DNA of 64,000 nt from Microbacterium hydrocarbonoxydans. GTDB taxonomy: Bacteria; Actinomycetota; Actinomycetes; Actinomycetales; Microbacteriaceae. Each line of letters begins with the position of its first letter. The first letter of the stretch is position 1. The stretch lies in contig NZ_JAAKXW010000001.1 in the NCBI RefSeq assembly GCF_011752045.1, forward strand, positions 744,001 through 808,000, written 5' to 3'. The position numbers and the translations under genes are program-made. A model generated the notes under the pieces. The model searched no databases. It was not told the DNA's origin and saw only the letters and a program-made list of their open reading frames with translations. Below, one piece after another: positions 19,210-28,236 of the stretch.

Positions 19210-20649
19210 TCAGATCATGCCGGCGCGCTCTCGCGCCCGCTCCTGCTTCGCCGACATCTCGGCGAGGGCGGCGTCCCCCAGCTCCTGGACGCCCTCGACC
19301 TGGGGCGCGCTGCCGCCGTGGTCGTCGACGCCGTCGAGCTGCGACTCGTCGAACGGCAGCCGACCGCCGAGCACCTCGCGCACACGGTCCCGGTCGATCT
19401 GCCGGGTCCAGGTGCCGATCAGGAGCGTGGCCACGGCGTTCCCGGTGAAGTTGGTCAGCGCGCGCCCCTCGGACATGAACCGGTCGATGCCGACGATCAC
19501 GCCGACGCCGTCGACGAGGTCGGGACGATAGGCCTGCAGGCCGCCGGCCAGGGTCGCGAGACCGGCGCCGGTGACCCCGGCCGCGCCCTTGCTCGCGATG
19601 ATCATGAAGACGAGGAGGCCGATCTGCTCGCCGATCGACATCGGCTGCCCCATGCCGGTGGCGATGAACAGCGAGGCCATGGTCAGGTAGATCGCGGTCC
19701 CGTCCAGGTTGAAGGAGTATCCGGTGGGGACGGTGATGCCGACGACCGGCTTGGAGACGCCGACATGCTCCATCTTCGCGATGAGCCGGGGCAGCGCGGA
19801 CTCGGAGGACGAGGTGCCGACGATGAGCAGGTACTCCCGGCCGAGGTAGCGCATCAGGCTGAAGATGTTCACCCGGGTCACCGCCCAGAGCAGACCGCCC
19901 AGGACCAGGACGATGAAGACGATGCAGGTGATGTAGAAAGCGACCATGAGGATGCCGAGGCTCCAAATCGCGGCGACGCCCGTCTTCCCGACGACGGCGG
20001 CGATGGCGCCGAACGCTCCCAGCGGAGCGAGCCAGAGGATCATGCCGAGGATGCGGAAGACCAGCTTCTGGAGATGCTTGACGGCCTCCATGATGGGCGC
20101 GCCGCGCTCGCCGAGCCCCTGCAGCGCGAAGCCGACCAGCAGCGCGATGAACAGCACCTGGAGGACGCTCTCACCGGTGAACGCCGAGAAGAAGGTCGCC
20201 GGGATGATGCCCAGCACGAACTCCTGGGTGGTCTTCGCCTCGCCGGCGGCGCTGGTGTCGTAGGTCGCGCCGGCCATGTCGAGCCCGGACCCCGGGTGGA
20301 TGACGTTCCCCACGAGGAGGCCGATCGCGAGGGCGAAGGTCGACATGATCATGAAGTAGAGCAGCGCGAGCCCGCCGATCCGGCCGACCGTCGCCGCCTT
20401 CGCGATCGAGCCGACCCCGACCACGATGGTGCAGAAGATGATCGGGGCGATCATCATCTTGATGAGGGCGACGAAGCCCTTTCCGAGCGCCTCGAAGCCC
20501 TGGCCGACCTCGGGCCAGATCAGCCCGACCGCGGCGCCGAGCACCACGGCGATGAGCACCGAGACGTAGAGCCAGGTGTGCCGGTCCCAGGCCTGCTTGC
20601 CCCGCCGCCAGTGGAACCCCGGAAGTGTGAACCCTGTCGTGATGGCCAT
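19210..20649 (-). CDS. dctA: Dicarboxylate/amino acid:cation symporter (DctA-like)
   Basis: This 479-residue SDF-family secondary carrier has the serine-rich re-entrant loop GTSSSESALPRL, the substrate/cation site FNLDGTAIYLTMASLFIA, and about eight membrane helices plus two hairpins. The C-terminal 50 residues are hydrophilic. It probably imports succinate, fumarate, malate or aspartate with protons. The divergent DcuS/DcuR-type pair right next to it is the usual regulator of such carriers and favours dicarboxylate over glutamate. A strong ribosome binding site (AAGGAGGAA) precedes the ATG. Confidence 0.88.
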   Translation of the reverse strand: MAITTGFTLPGFHWRRGKQAWDRHTWLYVSVLIAVVLGAAVGLIWPEVGQGFEALGKGFVALIKMMIAPIIFCTIVVGVGSIAKAATVGRIGGLALLYFMIMSTFALAIGLLVGNVIHPGSGLDMAGATYDTSAAGEAKTTQEFVLGIIPATFFSAFTGESVLQVLFIALLVGFALQGLGERGAPIMEAVKHLQKLVFRILGMILWLAPLGAFGAIAAVVGKTGVAAIWSLGILMVAFYITCIVFIVLVLGGLLWAVTRVNIFSLMRYLGREYLLIVGTSSSESALPRLIAKMEHVGVSKPVVGITVPTGYSFNLDGTAIYLTMASLFIATGMGQPMSIGEQIGLLVFMIIASKGAAGVTGAGLATLAGGLQAYRPDLVDGVGVIVGIDRFMSEGRALTNFTGNAVATLLIGTWTRQIDRDRVREVLGGRLPFDESQLDGVDDHGGSAPQVEGVQELGDAALAEMSAKQERARERAGMI

Positions 20650-20833
20650 CGTTCCTCCTTGTACATGAACGTCGTCGTGTCATGACGGGCGGCTGCCTCG
20701 CCGCCGATGGATCCACGCTCCCCGACTTCCCGGACGGGCGCGATTTGTGGTCGTATTGGTCGTCGGCCCGGTGAGCGCCGGCGCTTGCCTCCGCCGGCGG
20801 AGCTTCCGGCGCACGAGAGAGGACCCGGACGCC
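20650..20833. promoter_or_regulatory. Divergent control region of dctA and its two-component system
   Basis: These 184 bases separate the divergent carrier and kinase genes. They contain a GTCATGAC palindrome at 20679-20686 and an A/T-richer TGTGGTCGTATTGG segment near 20745-20760. A binding site for the response regulator should lie here, but I cannot define it. Confidence 0.35.
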
Positions 20834-22111
20834 ATGACCAGCACTCCCCGCGCGCGCAGCACCGCCTCGCGCGTCTTCGTGGTGCTGATCGCCGCCTCAC
20901 TGATGATCGCCGCACTGGTCGCCGCGTTCCTCGTCGTCGAGGCGCAGCGGGCGGTGCGTGCCGAAGCGGAGCGCGTCACGTCGGCCGCCGCCGTGGCGAT
21001 CGCGAGCGCTCCCGGCGTGGCATCCGCTCTGTCCACAGGGGATCGGGATGCGGCGACCCTGACTCTCGAGCCGTACGCCCTCTCGGTCATCGAGGATGCC
21101 GGTCTCGACTTCGTGACGATCATGACGCTCGACGGCATCCGCGTCACGCATCCGGACGGGTCGCAGATCGGTGAGAGGTACCTCGGGACCATCCCCGACG
21201 AGCCGCGTCCGCTCACCGAGGTGTTCACCGGCACGCTCGGGCCCTCGGTGCGCACCATCGTGCCGGTGCCGGATGCCGCGGGCGCCGCGGTCGGCTGGGT
21301 CGCGGCCGGCGTCACCACGGAGTCCATCACCGACACCCTGCTGCGGCGGCTGCCGCTGTCGCTCGTCATCACCGCGGTGCTCGTGGCGCTCGGGGCGCTC
21401 GGCGCCTGGTTCGCCGGCCGGATCACGCGGCGCATCGCGGGAGATCTCCCGCCCGGCCAGGTGCGTGACGCGGTCTCCTCCTACGAATCGATCCGCACGC
21501 TCGGCGAGGCTCTGCGCGCCCAGACCCACGAACACGGGAATCGGATGCACACCGCCGTCGCCCTGCTGGAGCTCGGCCGCACGCCGGAGGCCATCGAGAT
21601 CCTCACCGAGACCTCGCGGCAGAGCCAGTCGCTCGTCGACCAGGTCACCGCCCGGCGCCACGGCGATCCGGCCGTCGGGGCGCTGCTGCTCGGGAAGTCC
21701 GCTCAGGCGAAGGAGCGCGGCATCGACTGGCGCCTGCGGATCGATCCGGAGGCCCCGCGCTCCGCGCTCTCGGCGGTCGACAGCGTTTCGGTGCTCGGCA
21801 ACCTCATCGACAACGCGATGGACGCCGCCGGCGCGGTCGAGGACCGCTGGGTCGAGGTCGTGCTGCGGCGGTCGCCGAGCGGCGGCGTGATCCTGGACGT
21901 CGCGGACAGCGGCGCCGGCGTCCCCGCGGCGCTCAGGGAGAAGATCTTCGAGCACGGCTTCTCCACCAAGCCGGCCGGGGCGCAGGGCCGCGGCGTGGGG
22001 CTCGCCCTGGTGCGCTCGGTCGTCGCCGAGGCGGGAGGGTCCGTGGAGATCCTCGACGATCCCACGACGTTCCGCGTCACGCTCCCGGCCGCGGGAAGGG
22101 GGCGACCGTGA
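20834..22111 (+). CDS. Sensor histidine kinase, DcuS/CitA type
   Basis: This 425-residue protein has an N-terminal membrane helix (about residues 14-36), an extracytoplasmic Cache-like domain to about residue 165 and a second helix (about 170-190). The H-box follows with the phosphorylatable His (about H232) in QTHEHGNRMH, the form typical of DcuS/CitA kinases. The ATPase domain has NLIDNAMDA (N box), DSGAGV (G1) and GRGVGLALV (G2). No clear cytoplasmic PAS domain is seen between helix and H-box. ATG 20834 has GAGAGAGGA upstream; the frame is open further back. It likely senses a C4-dicarboxylate outside the cell. Its stop overlaps the regulator start (GTGA). Confidence 0.88.
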   Translation: MTSTPRARSTASRVFVVLIAASLMIAALVAAFLVVEAQRAVRAEAERVTSAAAVAIASAPGVASALSTGDRDAATLTLEPYALSVIEDAGLDFVTIMTLDGIRVTHPDGSQIGERYLGTIPDEPRPLTEVFTGTLGPSVRTIVPVPDAAGAAVGWVAAGVTTESITDTLLRRLPLSLVITAVLVALGALGAWFAGRITRRIAGDLPPGQVRDAVSSYESIRTLGEALRAQTHEHGNRMHTAVALLELGRTPEAIEILTETSRQSQSLVDQVTARRHGDPAVGALLLGKSAQAKERGIDWRLRIDPEAPRSALSAVDSVSVLGNLIDNAMDAAGAVEDRWVEVVLRRSPSGGVILDVADSGAGVPAALREKIFEHGFSTKPAGAQGRGVGLALVRSVVAEAGGSVEILDDPTTFRVTLPAAGRGRP

Positions 22112-22800
22112 TCCGCACGCTGCTCGTCGACGACGACGCGCTGACACTGGAGCTGCACCGCTCGTACCTGGAGCGGCTGGACGGCTTCGAGGTCGCCGGC
22201 GAGTGCACCGGCGCCCGCGCCGCCGTCGCCGCCGTGCTGGACCAGCCCGCGACGCGGGCGTTCGACCTCGTGCTGCTGGACATCACGATGCCCGACGGCT
22301 CCGGCATCGACGTGCTGCGCACGCTGCGCGCCCGCGCTGCGGCGGTGGACGTCATCGCGATCACCGGCGTGCGCGACGCGGACACCGTCCGCCAGATGGC
22401 CGCGCTCGGGGTGTACCAGTACCTCGTCAAGCCGTTCCCGTTCGCGGTGTTCCGGGACCGCCTCACCGCGTACCGGGAGCACAGGGAACAGGCCCGTGCC
22501 ACCGACGGCGAGGCGACGCAGGCCGAGATCGACGCCCTGCTCGGCCGCGCGACCGGCAGCATCCCGCTCCCGAAGGGGCTGTCCGCCGCCTCGCTCGACC
22601 GGGTGGCCGCCGCACTGCGCGCCGCCGGGCCCCTGTCGGCGAGCGAGGCGGCGGAGCATCTGGGCATGTCCCGCGTGGCGGTCCGCCGCTACCTCGAGCA
22701 TCTCGCCGCCGACGGTGTCATCACCCGGGGCGCCCGCTACGGCGCCCGCGGCCGGCCGGAGACGGAGTACAGCTGGAACCGGCAGACCCCGGCGGGTTGA
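22108..22800 (+). CDS. Response regulator, DcuR/CitB type
   Basis: This 230-residue protein has a receiver domain with acidic D8-D9-D10, phospho-acceptor D58 (LLDITMPD), T86 and K108 (LVKPF). A winged or helix-turn-helix domain follows (LSASEAAEHLGMSRVAVRRYLEHL, about residues 176-200) of the kind found in CitB/DcuR regulators. It starts at a GTG overlapping the kinase stop, so the two are made together. The likely target is the divergent dctA-like gene. It ends 2 nt before the stop of the next, convergent gene. Confidence 0.9.
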   Translation: MIRTLLVDDDALTLELHRSYLERLDGFEVAGECTGARAAVAAVLDQPATRAFDLVLLDITMPDGSGIDVLRTLRARAAAVDVIAITGVRDADTVRQMAALGVYQYLVKPFPFAVFRDRLTAYREHREQARATDGEATQAEIDALLGRATGSIPLPKGLSAASLDRVAAALRAAGPLSASEAAEHLGMSRVAVRRYLEHLAADGVITRGARYGARGRPETEYSWNRQTPAG

Positions 22801-22802
22801 GT

Positions 22803-23552
22803 TCAACCGCGCGGCTGGGCGTTCAGCCAATCGGAGAACGCCACGGTGCCGAGATCGGCGTCAGGCTCCGGCAGGACGCTGCCGTCGCGGAGCGCCCGTC
22901 CGAACGCGCCGGGCAGCGAGATCTCCGGCATCCAGCCCCGATGCCCTGAATGCACCGCCCACGCCCGCACCATGTCCGCGAGCTGCTCCTCACGCGGCCC
23001 AGCGATGTCGCGGACCCGGCCTGCTGGACCGGACTCGGCGAGGTCGACGAGCCGCGTGGCGACCTCGACGATGGAGATCGGCTGTGTGCGCATCCGCGGT
23101 GCGAGGTGGATCGGCCCCACAGCCGCATTGCGGAACATCTGTGCGGCGAAGTCGTGGAACTGAGTCGCCCGCTGGATGGTCCACTCCACCTGCCCCGACT
23201 GCACGGCCTGCTCCTGCGCGAGCTTGCCCGCGTAGTACCCGTGCGGGGCGCGGTCGACGCCGACGATCGAGAGGGCGAGGTGATGCCCGACGCCGACCCG
23301 GCGGCCGGCTGCGAGAAGGTGCGAGGTGGTGCCCGTGAAGAACTCGGTCGACACCCGTGCGCTCTGCGTGGACGTGCTGAGCACGTCGATCACGACATCC
23401 GTGCCGTCCAGGGCGTCGTCGAGTCCCTCACCGGAGCGGACGTCCACGCCGTTCCCCCGGCTGAGCACGCGCACCCGGTGCCCGCGCTGCTGCGCGACGC
23501 GGACCACCTCCGTTCCGGCGATGCCGGTTCCGCCTGCGACTGCGATCTCCAT
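22803..23552 (-). CDS. NAD(P)-binding atypical SDR (NmrA-like)
   Basis: This 249-residue protein opens with the atypical SDR motif VAGGTGIAGTEVVR and continues with VIDVLST and SIVGVDRAPHGYYAGKLAQE, where the Tyr-x3-Lys pair (YYAGK) is kept. It resembles NmrA/YwnB-like NAD(P)H-binding proteins, which may be reductases or redox sensors. A ribosome binding site GGAGAG precedes the ATG, and a TAGCGT -10-like box lies about 40 nt upstream. It stands alone between convergent neighbours. Confidence 0.8.
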   Translation of the reverse strand: MEIAVAGGTGIAGTEVVRVAQQRGHRVRVLSRGNGVDVRSGEGLDDALDGTDVVIDVLSTSTQSARVSTEFFTGTTSHLLAAGRRVGVGHHLALSIVGVDRAPHGYYAGKLAQEQAVQSGQVEWTIQRATQFHDFAAQMFRNAAVGPIHLAPRMRTQPISIVEVATRLVDLAESGPAGRVRDIAGPREEQLADMVRAWAVHSGHRGWMPEISLPGAFGRALRDGSVLPEPDADLGTVAFSDWLNAQPRG

Positions 23553-23611
23553 GACTCTCCATCCGGGACGGTGGGCGTGTGCTGTCGACGCTACCGTGGT
23601 CGCCCTGCGGT

Positions 23612-24964
23612 TCAGCGGGGCAATCGGCCCTCATGCAGAACGCCGTCGGGATCGACGACCGCCCGCAGCGCCCGCAGTCGCCCGAGGTCGTCCGTCGATC
23701 CGCAGTCCTCCAGCGTCTTCCCGGGACCGAGGAACGTCGGGATCGTCCGTGCGGCCCTGGCCGGGGTCAGCAGCGCCCGGAATCCGGCCAGGCTCGCATC
23801 GCCGAGCTCGACGGGTGCGCCGGGGATCATCGGGGAGAGAGCGTGCAGCAGCCAGCCCGCAGACCGCAGAGAGGCGAGTCCCTGGCGACGGGGCGCGTCC
23901 AGTGCGCCGCCGAGCATCCGGATGTCGATGCCCACGATCGGCCACTGCTCGGGAGCGTCGCGGAAGCCGACGAGCGCGTCGATCGTGGCGTCGTCGAGAG
24001 CGGAGAGCGCCATCGATGCGCCGCGTCCAGCGGTCGGCTCGGTCGGCTCGTTCGACGCCGCGGCGAGAGCAGCGGGCGAAGTGGCGCCGGCGATCTCCCT
24101 GCGCACGGCGCCGGCGCGCCGCACCCGGTCCACGAGTGCGTCTGCGGAGCCGTCGACGGAGAGCGCCTGTACGGTGAGGAAGCTGCGCCCGCGGATCTCC
24201 TCGGGCAGCTGCGGCGCGTCGGGCATCCGCATCGAGTTCATGAAGACGTTCAGCGACGAGGGCGCGTCCGCTGCGAGATCGCGCACGGCGCGGATCACCG
24301 CCGTCGCGTCGGCCACGTCGAAGGTGAGCCCCCAGCCGTGCAGCGAGGGCGTGCGGACCAGATCGATCTCCAGCGCGGTGACGATGCCGACGATGCCGCC
24401 GGCGCCGCGCAGCGCCCACATCAGCTCCGGGTCGCTGTCGTCGTCGACGCGCTCGTGGGTGCCGTCGGCGCGCAGCAGCCAGGCCGCGCGGAGGTTGTCG
24501 GAGCCGAGGCCGGCCGTCCGGCTGAACCACGAGTGGCCGCCGCCCAGGGTGTAGCCGGCGACGCTGACCACCGGGCTGGTTCCGGCCGGCGCCGCCCACC
24601 CCGTCCCCTCCAGGGCCTGGACGACGGCGCCCCAGCGGACGCCGCTGCCCACGCGCAGGATGCCGGCCTCGGTGTCCACTGCGAGCTCGTCGAACGCCGT
24701 CATGCGGATGAGCACGGCACCGGTCAGGTCACCCGAAGCCCCGTGCCCTGAGGGCTGGACGGCGAGGGTCGCACCGGTGTCGCGAGCGGCGTCGAGAAGG
24801 ACGCGCAGATCGCCGACGCCCGCCGGCGCCGCCACGGCGGCAGGCTGCTGCTCGACGGCGAGGTTCCACGGTCGGCGCGCCCCGTCGAAGGCGTCGTCGG
24901 CGGGCAGCAGGAGAGAGCCGGCGAGGGTGGCGCGGGCAGAGTCGAGCGCAGAGACAGGGGGCAT
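23612..24964 (-). CDS. FAD-binding oxidoreductase (BBE-like, VAO fold)
   Basis: This 450-residue flavoprotein has the PCMH FAD-binding domain: VQPSGHGASGD at about residue 75, whose His is at the position that carries covalent FAD in 6-hydroxynicotine oxidase and berberine-bridge enzymes, and SVAGYTLGGGHSWFSR (about 145). The C-terminal substrate domain is variable, and the usual BBE end (NxxRLxxxKxxxDP) is reduced to LRALRAVVDPDGVL. It probably oxidises an alcohol, sugar or amine with oxygen. The substrate is unknown. It has its own leaderless promoter. Confidence 0.82.
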   Translation of the reverse strand: MPPVSALDSARATLAGSLLLPADDAFDGARRPWNLAVEQQPAAVAAPAGVGDLRVLLDAARDTGATLAVQPSGHGASGDLTGAVLIRMTAFDELAVDTEAGILRVGSGVRWGAVVQALEGTGWAAPAGTSPVVSVAGYTLGGGHSWFSRTAGLGSDNLRAAWLLRADGTHERVDDDSDPELMWALRGAGGIVGIVTALEIDLVRTPSLHGWGLTFDVADATAVIRAVRDLAADAPSSLNVFMNSMRMPDAPQLPEEIRGRSFLTVQALSVDGSADALVDRVRRAGAVRREIAGATSPAALAAASNEPTEPTAGRGASMALSALDDATIDALVGFRDAPEQWPIVGIDIRMLGGALDAPRRQGLASLRSAGWLLHALSPMIPGAPVELGDASLAGFRALLTPARAARTIPTFLGPGKTLEDCGSTDDLGRLRALRAVVDPDGVLHEGRLPR

Positions 24965-24970
24965 GACGCC

Positions 24971-24976
24971 ACCGTA
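24971..24976 (-). promoter_or_regulatory. -10 box (TACGGT) of the FAD oxidoreductase, leaderless start
   Basis: TACGGT is followed by 6 nt and the ATG at 24964. Confidence 0.45.
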
Positions 24977-25032
24977 CGATGCCCCGCGGACATTGTCGAT
25001 GGAGTCATGCCCCCTGGTGGGACGGTCTCAGC

Positions 25033-25677
25033 TCACTCTCCGGCGAGTCCTCCGAGGAGGTGCCCGAACGACTTCCCCTTGCCGAGGTAGGTGTCGGGGT
25101 CGAACGGATCTGCGTCCGACACGGGCTCGCGGCGGGCGACGGCCTCGGCGAGCTCGCGAGCGCCGCGCTCGACGCGGGCGCTCAGCGGTGCGACGTCGTC
25201 GGCGTTCGCGCCCCAGTCGCTCGACGCCGCGAACACCCCGGTGGACACCGGCTCGGCATGCAGATAGGTGAACAGCGGGCGGATCGCGTAGTCGATCGCC
25301 AGCGAGTGCCGTGCCGTGCCGGCGTTGGCGCCGATGAGCACCGGCTTGCCGGTGAGGGCGTCGGGGTCGAGCACGTCGATGAAGGACTTGAAGAGCCCGG
25401 CGTAGCTGGTGGAGAAGATCGGCGTCACCGCGATGACCGCGTCGGCGGAGACGACCCTGTTGATCGCCTCCTCCAGCGGCGCCGGCGCGAAGCCGGTGAG
25501 CAGGTTGTTCGTGATGTCGTGCGCGAGATCACGCAGCTCGATCACGTCCGCCTGCACGCGGATGCCGCGCTCGAGCAGCGCCTTCGCGGTCTCGGCGACC
25601 AGGCGGTCGGCGAGCATCCGGGTGGACGACGGGTTGGACAGGCCGGAGGAGATCACGGCAATGCGGCGCTCGCTCAT
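25033..25677 (-). CDS. FMN reductase, CE1759-type partner of a luciferase-like monooxygenase
   Basis: This 214-residue flavodoxin-like reductase has the FMN phosphate loop SGLSNPSSTR near the N-terminus, TPIFSTSYAGLFKSFID and LIGANAGTARHSL. It should reduce FMN with NAD(P)H and pass it to the upstream-encoded monooxygenase. The family pairing is the CE1758/CE1759 duo described in protein family models. ATG 25677 lies 1 nt from the monooxygenase stop. The frame is open further upstream, but that part overlaps the monooxygenase. Confidence 0.85.
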   Translation of the reverse strand: MSERRIAVISSGLSNPSSTRMLADRLVAETAKALLERGIRVQADVIELRDLAHDITNNLLTGFAPAPLEEAINRVVSADAVIAVTPIFSTSYAGLFKSFIDVLDPDALTGKPVLIGANAGTARHSLAIDYAIRPLFTYLHAEPVSTGVFAASSDWGANADDVAPLSARVERGARELAEAVARREPVSDADPFDPDTYLGKGKSFGHLLGGLAGE

Positions 25678-25678
25678 G

Positions 25679-26905
25679 TCACGCCTCCTGACGGCCGAGG
25701 CCGAACGCGGCGCCGGCCGGGGCCGGTGCATCCTGATACGGGGAGCCCGCGGTGAGGTTGTCGCCGCGGTTCGCACCGGGACGGGCCTCGCGGGCGGGAC
25801 CGTCGCCGTAGACCGCCTTGACGCGGGCCGCGTGCGTCGGGCCGTCGGGGACGTTCGCCGGTCGACCCTTCGCGAGCTCCTTGCGGAGCACCGGAACGAC
25901 CTCACCGCCGAGGATGTCGAGCTGCTCGAGCACCGTCTTCAGCGGGAGACCGGCGTGGTCGATGAGGAACAGCTGACGCTGGAAGTCGCCGAAGGTCTCG
26001 CGCATCGACGCGTACCGGTCGATGACCTGCTGCGGAGAGCCGACGGTGAGCGGCGTCATCTCGGTGAAGTCCTCCATGCTCGGACCGTGGCCGTACACGG
26101 GGGCGTTGTCGAAGTACGGGCGGAACTGCGTGACGGCATCCTGCGACTTCGCCGCCATGAAGACCTGCCCGCCGATGCCGACGACGGCCTCCTCGGGAGT
26201 GCCGTGCCCGTAGTGGGCGTAGCGCTGGCGGTACAGCTCGATGAGGCGCTGGTAGTGCTCCTTCGGCCAGAAGATGTTGTTCGCGAAGAATCCGTCGCCG
26301 TAGTAGGCGGCCTGCTCCGCGATCTCCGGCGTGCGGATGGAGCCGTGCCAGACGAACGGCGCGACGCCGTCCAGGGGGCGCGGAGTGGCGGTGAAGCCCT
26401 GCAGCGGAGTGCGGAACTTGCCCTCCCAGTCCACGACGTCCTCGGTCCAGAGCTTGCGCAGGAGGGCGTAGTTCTCGATCGCGAGAGGGAGTCCCTGGCG
26501 GATGTCCTGGCCGAACCAGGGGTACACGGGGCCGGTGTTGCCGCGGCCCAGCATGAGGTCCATCCGGCCGCCGGAGACGTGCTGCAGCATCGCGTACTCC
26601 TCGGCGATGCGGACAGGGTCGTTGGTGGTGATCAGCGTCGTCGAGGTCGAGACGATGAGGCGCTCGGTCTGCGCGGCGATGTACGCGAGGAAGGTGGTGG
26701 GGCTGGACGACCAGAACGGCGGGTTGTGGTGCTCGCCGATGGCGAAGACGTCGAGACCGACCTCTTCGGCGTGCCTGGCGATCTCGGCGGTGGCCTGGAT
26801 GCGCTCGCGCTCGCTCGGCGTGATGCCGGTGGTGGGGTCCTGCGTGATGTCGCTGACCGACATGATTCCGAACTGAATGGCCGGCGCGCCTGACTGCTCG
26901 CTCAT
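25679..26905 (-). CDS. LLM-class flavin-dependent oxidoreductase, CE1758-type
   Basis: This 408-residue bacterial-luciferase-like TIM-barrel monooxygenase has DVFAIGEHHNPPFWSSS, LITTNDPVRIAEEYAMLQ and GRMDLMLGRGNTGPVYPWFG, and its C-terminal 70 residues are hydrophilic. It uses reduced FMN and oxygen on an unknown substrate. The ATG at 26905 has a ribosome binding site (GGAGAATC); an ATG 12 codons upstream has none. It forms a tight operon with the FMN reductase. The upstream region contains palindromic ATTCATTTGAAT and TGAATGTAT, possibly a MarR-type operator. Confidence 0.87.
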   Translation of the reverse strand: MSEQSGAPAIQFGIMSVSDITQDPTTGITPSERERIQATAEIARHAEEVGLDVFAIGEHHNPPFWSSSPTTFLAYIAAQTERLIVSTSTTLITTNDPVRIAEEYAMLQHVSGGRMDLMLGRGNTGPVYPWFGQDIRQGLPLAIENYALLRKLWTEDVVDWEGKFRTPLQGFTATPRPLDGVAPFVWHGSIRTPEIAEQAAYYGDGFFANNIFWPKEHYQRLIELYRQRYAHYGHGTPEEAVVGIGGQVFMAAKSQDAVTQFRPYFDNAPVYGHGPSMEDFTEMTPLTVGSPQQVIDRYASMRETFGDFQRQLFLIDHAGLPLKTVLEQLDILGGEVVPVLRKELAKGRPANVPDGPTHAARVKAVYGDGPAREARPGANRGDNLTAGSPYQDAPAPAGAAFGLGRQEA

Positions 26906-26947
26906 GATTCTCCGTGCTTTCCGAACCGGACGACTCGGCATCCGTTT

Positions 26948-26968
26948 CTATTCATTTGAATGTATCTG
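26948..26968. promoter_or_regulatory. Candidate operator upstream of the monooxygenase operon
   Basis: An AT-rich island in GC-rich DNA contains the inverted repeat ATTCA-TT-TGAAT followed by TGAATGTAT. The same 9-mer TGAATGTAT occurs upstream of the yceI-like gene near 42423. A MarR-like repressor site is possible. Confidence 0.35.
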
Positions 26969-27003
26969 AGTCAACGCGGCGGGAGCAACTTTATTCCCCG
27001 GAG

Positions 27004-27009
27004 TAGCCT
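27004..27009 (+). promoter_or_regulatory. -10 box (TAGCCT) of the acyltransferase gene, leaderless start
   Basis: TAGCCT is followed by 6 nt and the ATG at 27016. Confidence 0.5.
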
Positions 27010-27015
27010 GACAGG

Positions 27016-28146
27016 ATGAACAGCGCCGGAGCCGATGCGACGTCCCCCGCCACCGGAGCCGTCGCGCGGCCTCGACGGCGGGTCCCCTTCTGGGACAACG
27101 CGCGCTACGCCTGCATCGTCCTCGTGGTCCTCGGCCATGCGATCCAGCGGCTCATCTACGACTCGGACATCTCGTTCGCCTTCTACCTCGCCCTGTACGC
27201 GTTCCACATGCCGGCGTTCGCGATCATCTCCGGCTACTTCTCCAAGTCCTCGTCGCCGACGAAGACCCAGATGGCCCGCGTGATCACCGACATCCTGCTG
27301 CCCTATGTGATCTTCGAGATCCTCTGGACGCTCACCAAGTGGCTGGTCGAAGGGCAGGCGAACCCGAACATCACCAAGCCGTCGTGGACGCTCTGGTTCC
27401 TGCTCGCCCTCGGCATCTTCCGCCTGGTGCTCCCCTACCTCGCTCTCCTGCGATGGCCGCTGCTGTGGACCGTCGCGATCTCGATCGGCGCCGGCTACCT
27501 GCCGAACGTCGACAGCACGTTCTCACTCTCGCGCACCCTGGGCCTGCTTCCGTTCTTCACCCTGGGCTGGTGGCTTCGCGAGCACGACATCGTCGCCCGC
27601 CTGCGGCTCCTCGACTTCCGCCCCTGGTGGCTCCGCGTGATCGCGGTGGCCGTCCTGGGCGCCGCCGGGTGGGCCGCCTGGAACTGGCTGGAGCTGTGGA
27701 AGGCGATCGATCTGCGTCACTGGCTGTTCTACGAGGACTCCTATGCCGACCTCGGCGGCGAGGAGTGGTGGGCCGGCGGGGTGCGCATCGCGCTGATGCT
27801 GCTCGCCGTCGTGCTGGCCGCCGCGTTCTTCGCGCTCATCCCGCGCGGGACGCACTGGTGGACCGTCTTCGGCCAGTACACGATGTACGTCTTCCTGCTG
27901 CACTCGTTCGTGTTGTACCCCTTCCGTGAGACCGGCATCCTGCGGGACGCGGAGCCGACCTGGATCTGGCTGCCGCTGGTGACGGTCCTCTCGGTGGTCG
28001 TCGCGCTCGCGCTCGCGACGAAACCCGTGCGGACCCTGTTCCGGCCACTGGTCGAGCCGCGGCCGAAGTGGCTGTTCGCCGACCCGCAGCTCGCCGGCCG
28101 CGAAGGACATCGCAGCGACCCCACCGGATCGCGGCGGCCCCGCTGA
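27016..28146 (+). CDS. Membrane acyltransferase family 3 protein
   Basis: This 376-residue protein has about ten membrane helices and the acyltransferase-3 opening FWDNARYACIVLVVLGHA, where the Asn/Asp and His are the conserved catalytic region, followed by FHMPAFAIISGYF. It probably acylates a sugar or other envelope component. It resembles the actinobacterial fucose-4-O-acetylase-like branch. The C-terminal 50 residues are basic and cytoplasmic. No glycan genes are adjacent, so the acceptor is unknown. Confidence 0.85.
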   Translation: MNSAGADATSPATGAVARPRRRVPFWDNARYACIVLVVLGHAIQRLIYDSDISFAFYLALYAFHMPAFAIISGYFSKSSSPTKTQMARVITDILLPYVIFEILWTLTKWLVEGQANPNITKPSWTLWFLLALGIFRLVLPYLALLRWPLLWTVAISIGAGYLPNVDSTFSLSRTLGLLPFFTLGWWLREHDIVARLRLLDFRPWWLRVIAVAVLGAAGWAAWNWLELWKAIDLRHWLFYEDSYADLGGEEWWAGGVRIALMLLAVVLAAAFFALIPRGTHWWTVFGQYTMYVFLLHSFVLYPFRETGILRDAEPTWIWLPLVTVLSVVVALALATKPVRTLFRPLVEPRPKWLFADPQLAGREGHRSDPTGSRRPR

Positions 28147-28224
28147 CTCAGGCCCACCCGCGCCATCTTCATGCACCCGGGGTAACCCTGCGCAACACTC
28201 GACCGCGCCGCCGGGATGCCGATC

Positions 28225-28230
28225 TACCCT
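28225..28230 (+). promoter_or_regulatory. -10 box (TACCCT) of the 2OG oxygenase gene, leaderless start
   Basis: TACCCT is followed by 6 nt and the ATG at 28237, which decides this start over an ATG at 28216. Confidence 0.5.
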
Positions 28231-28236
28231 CGGGGC

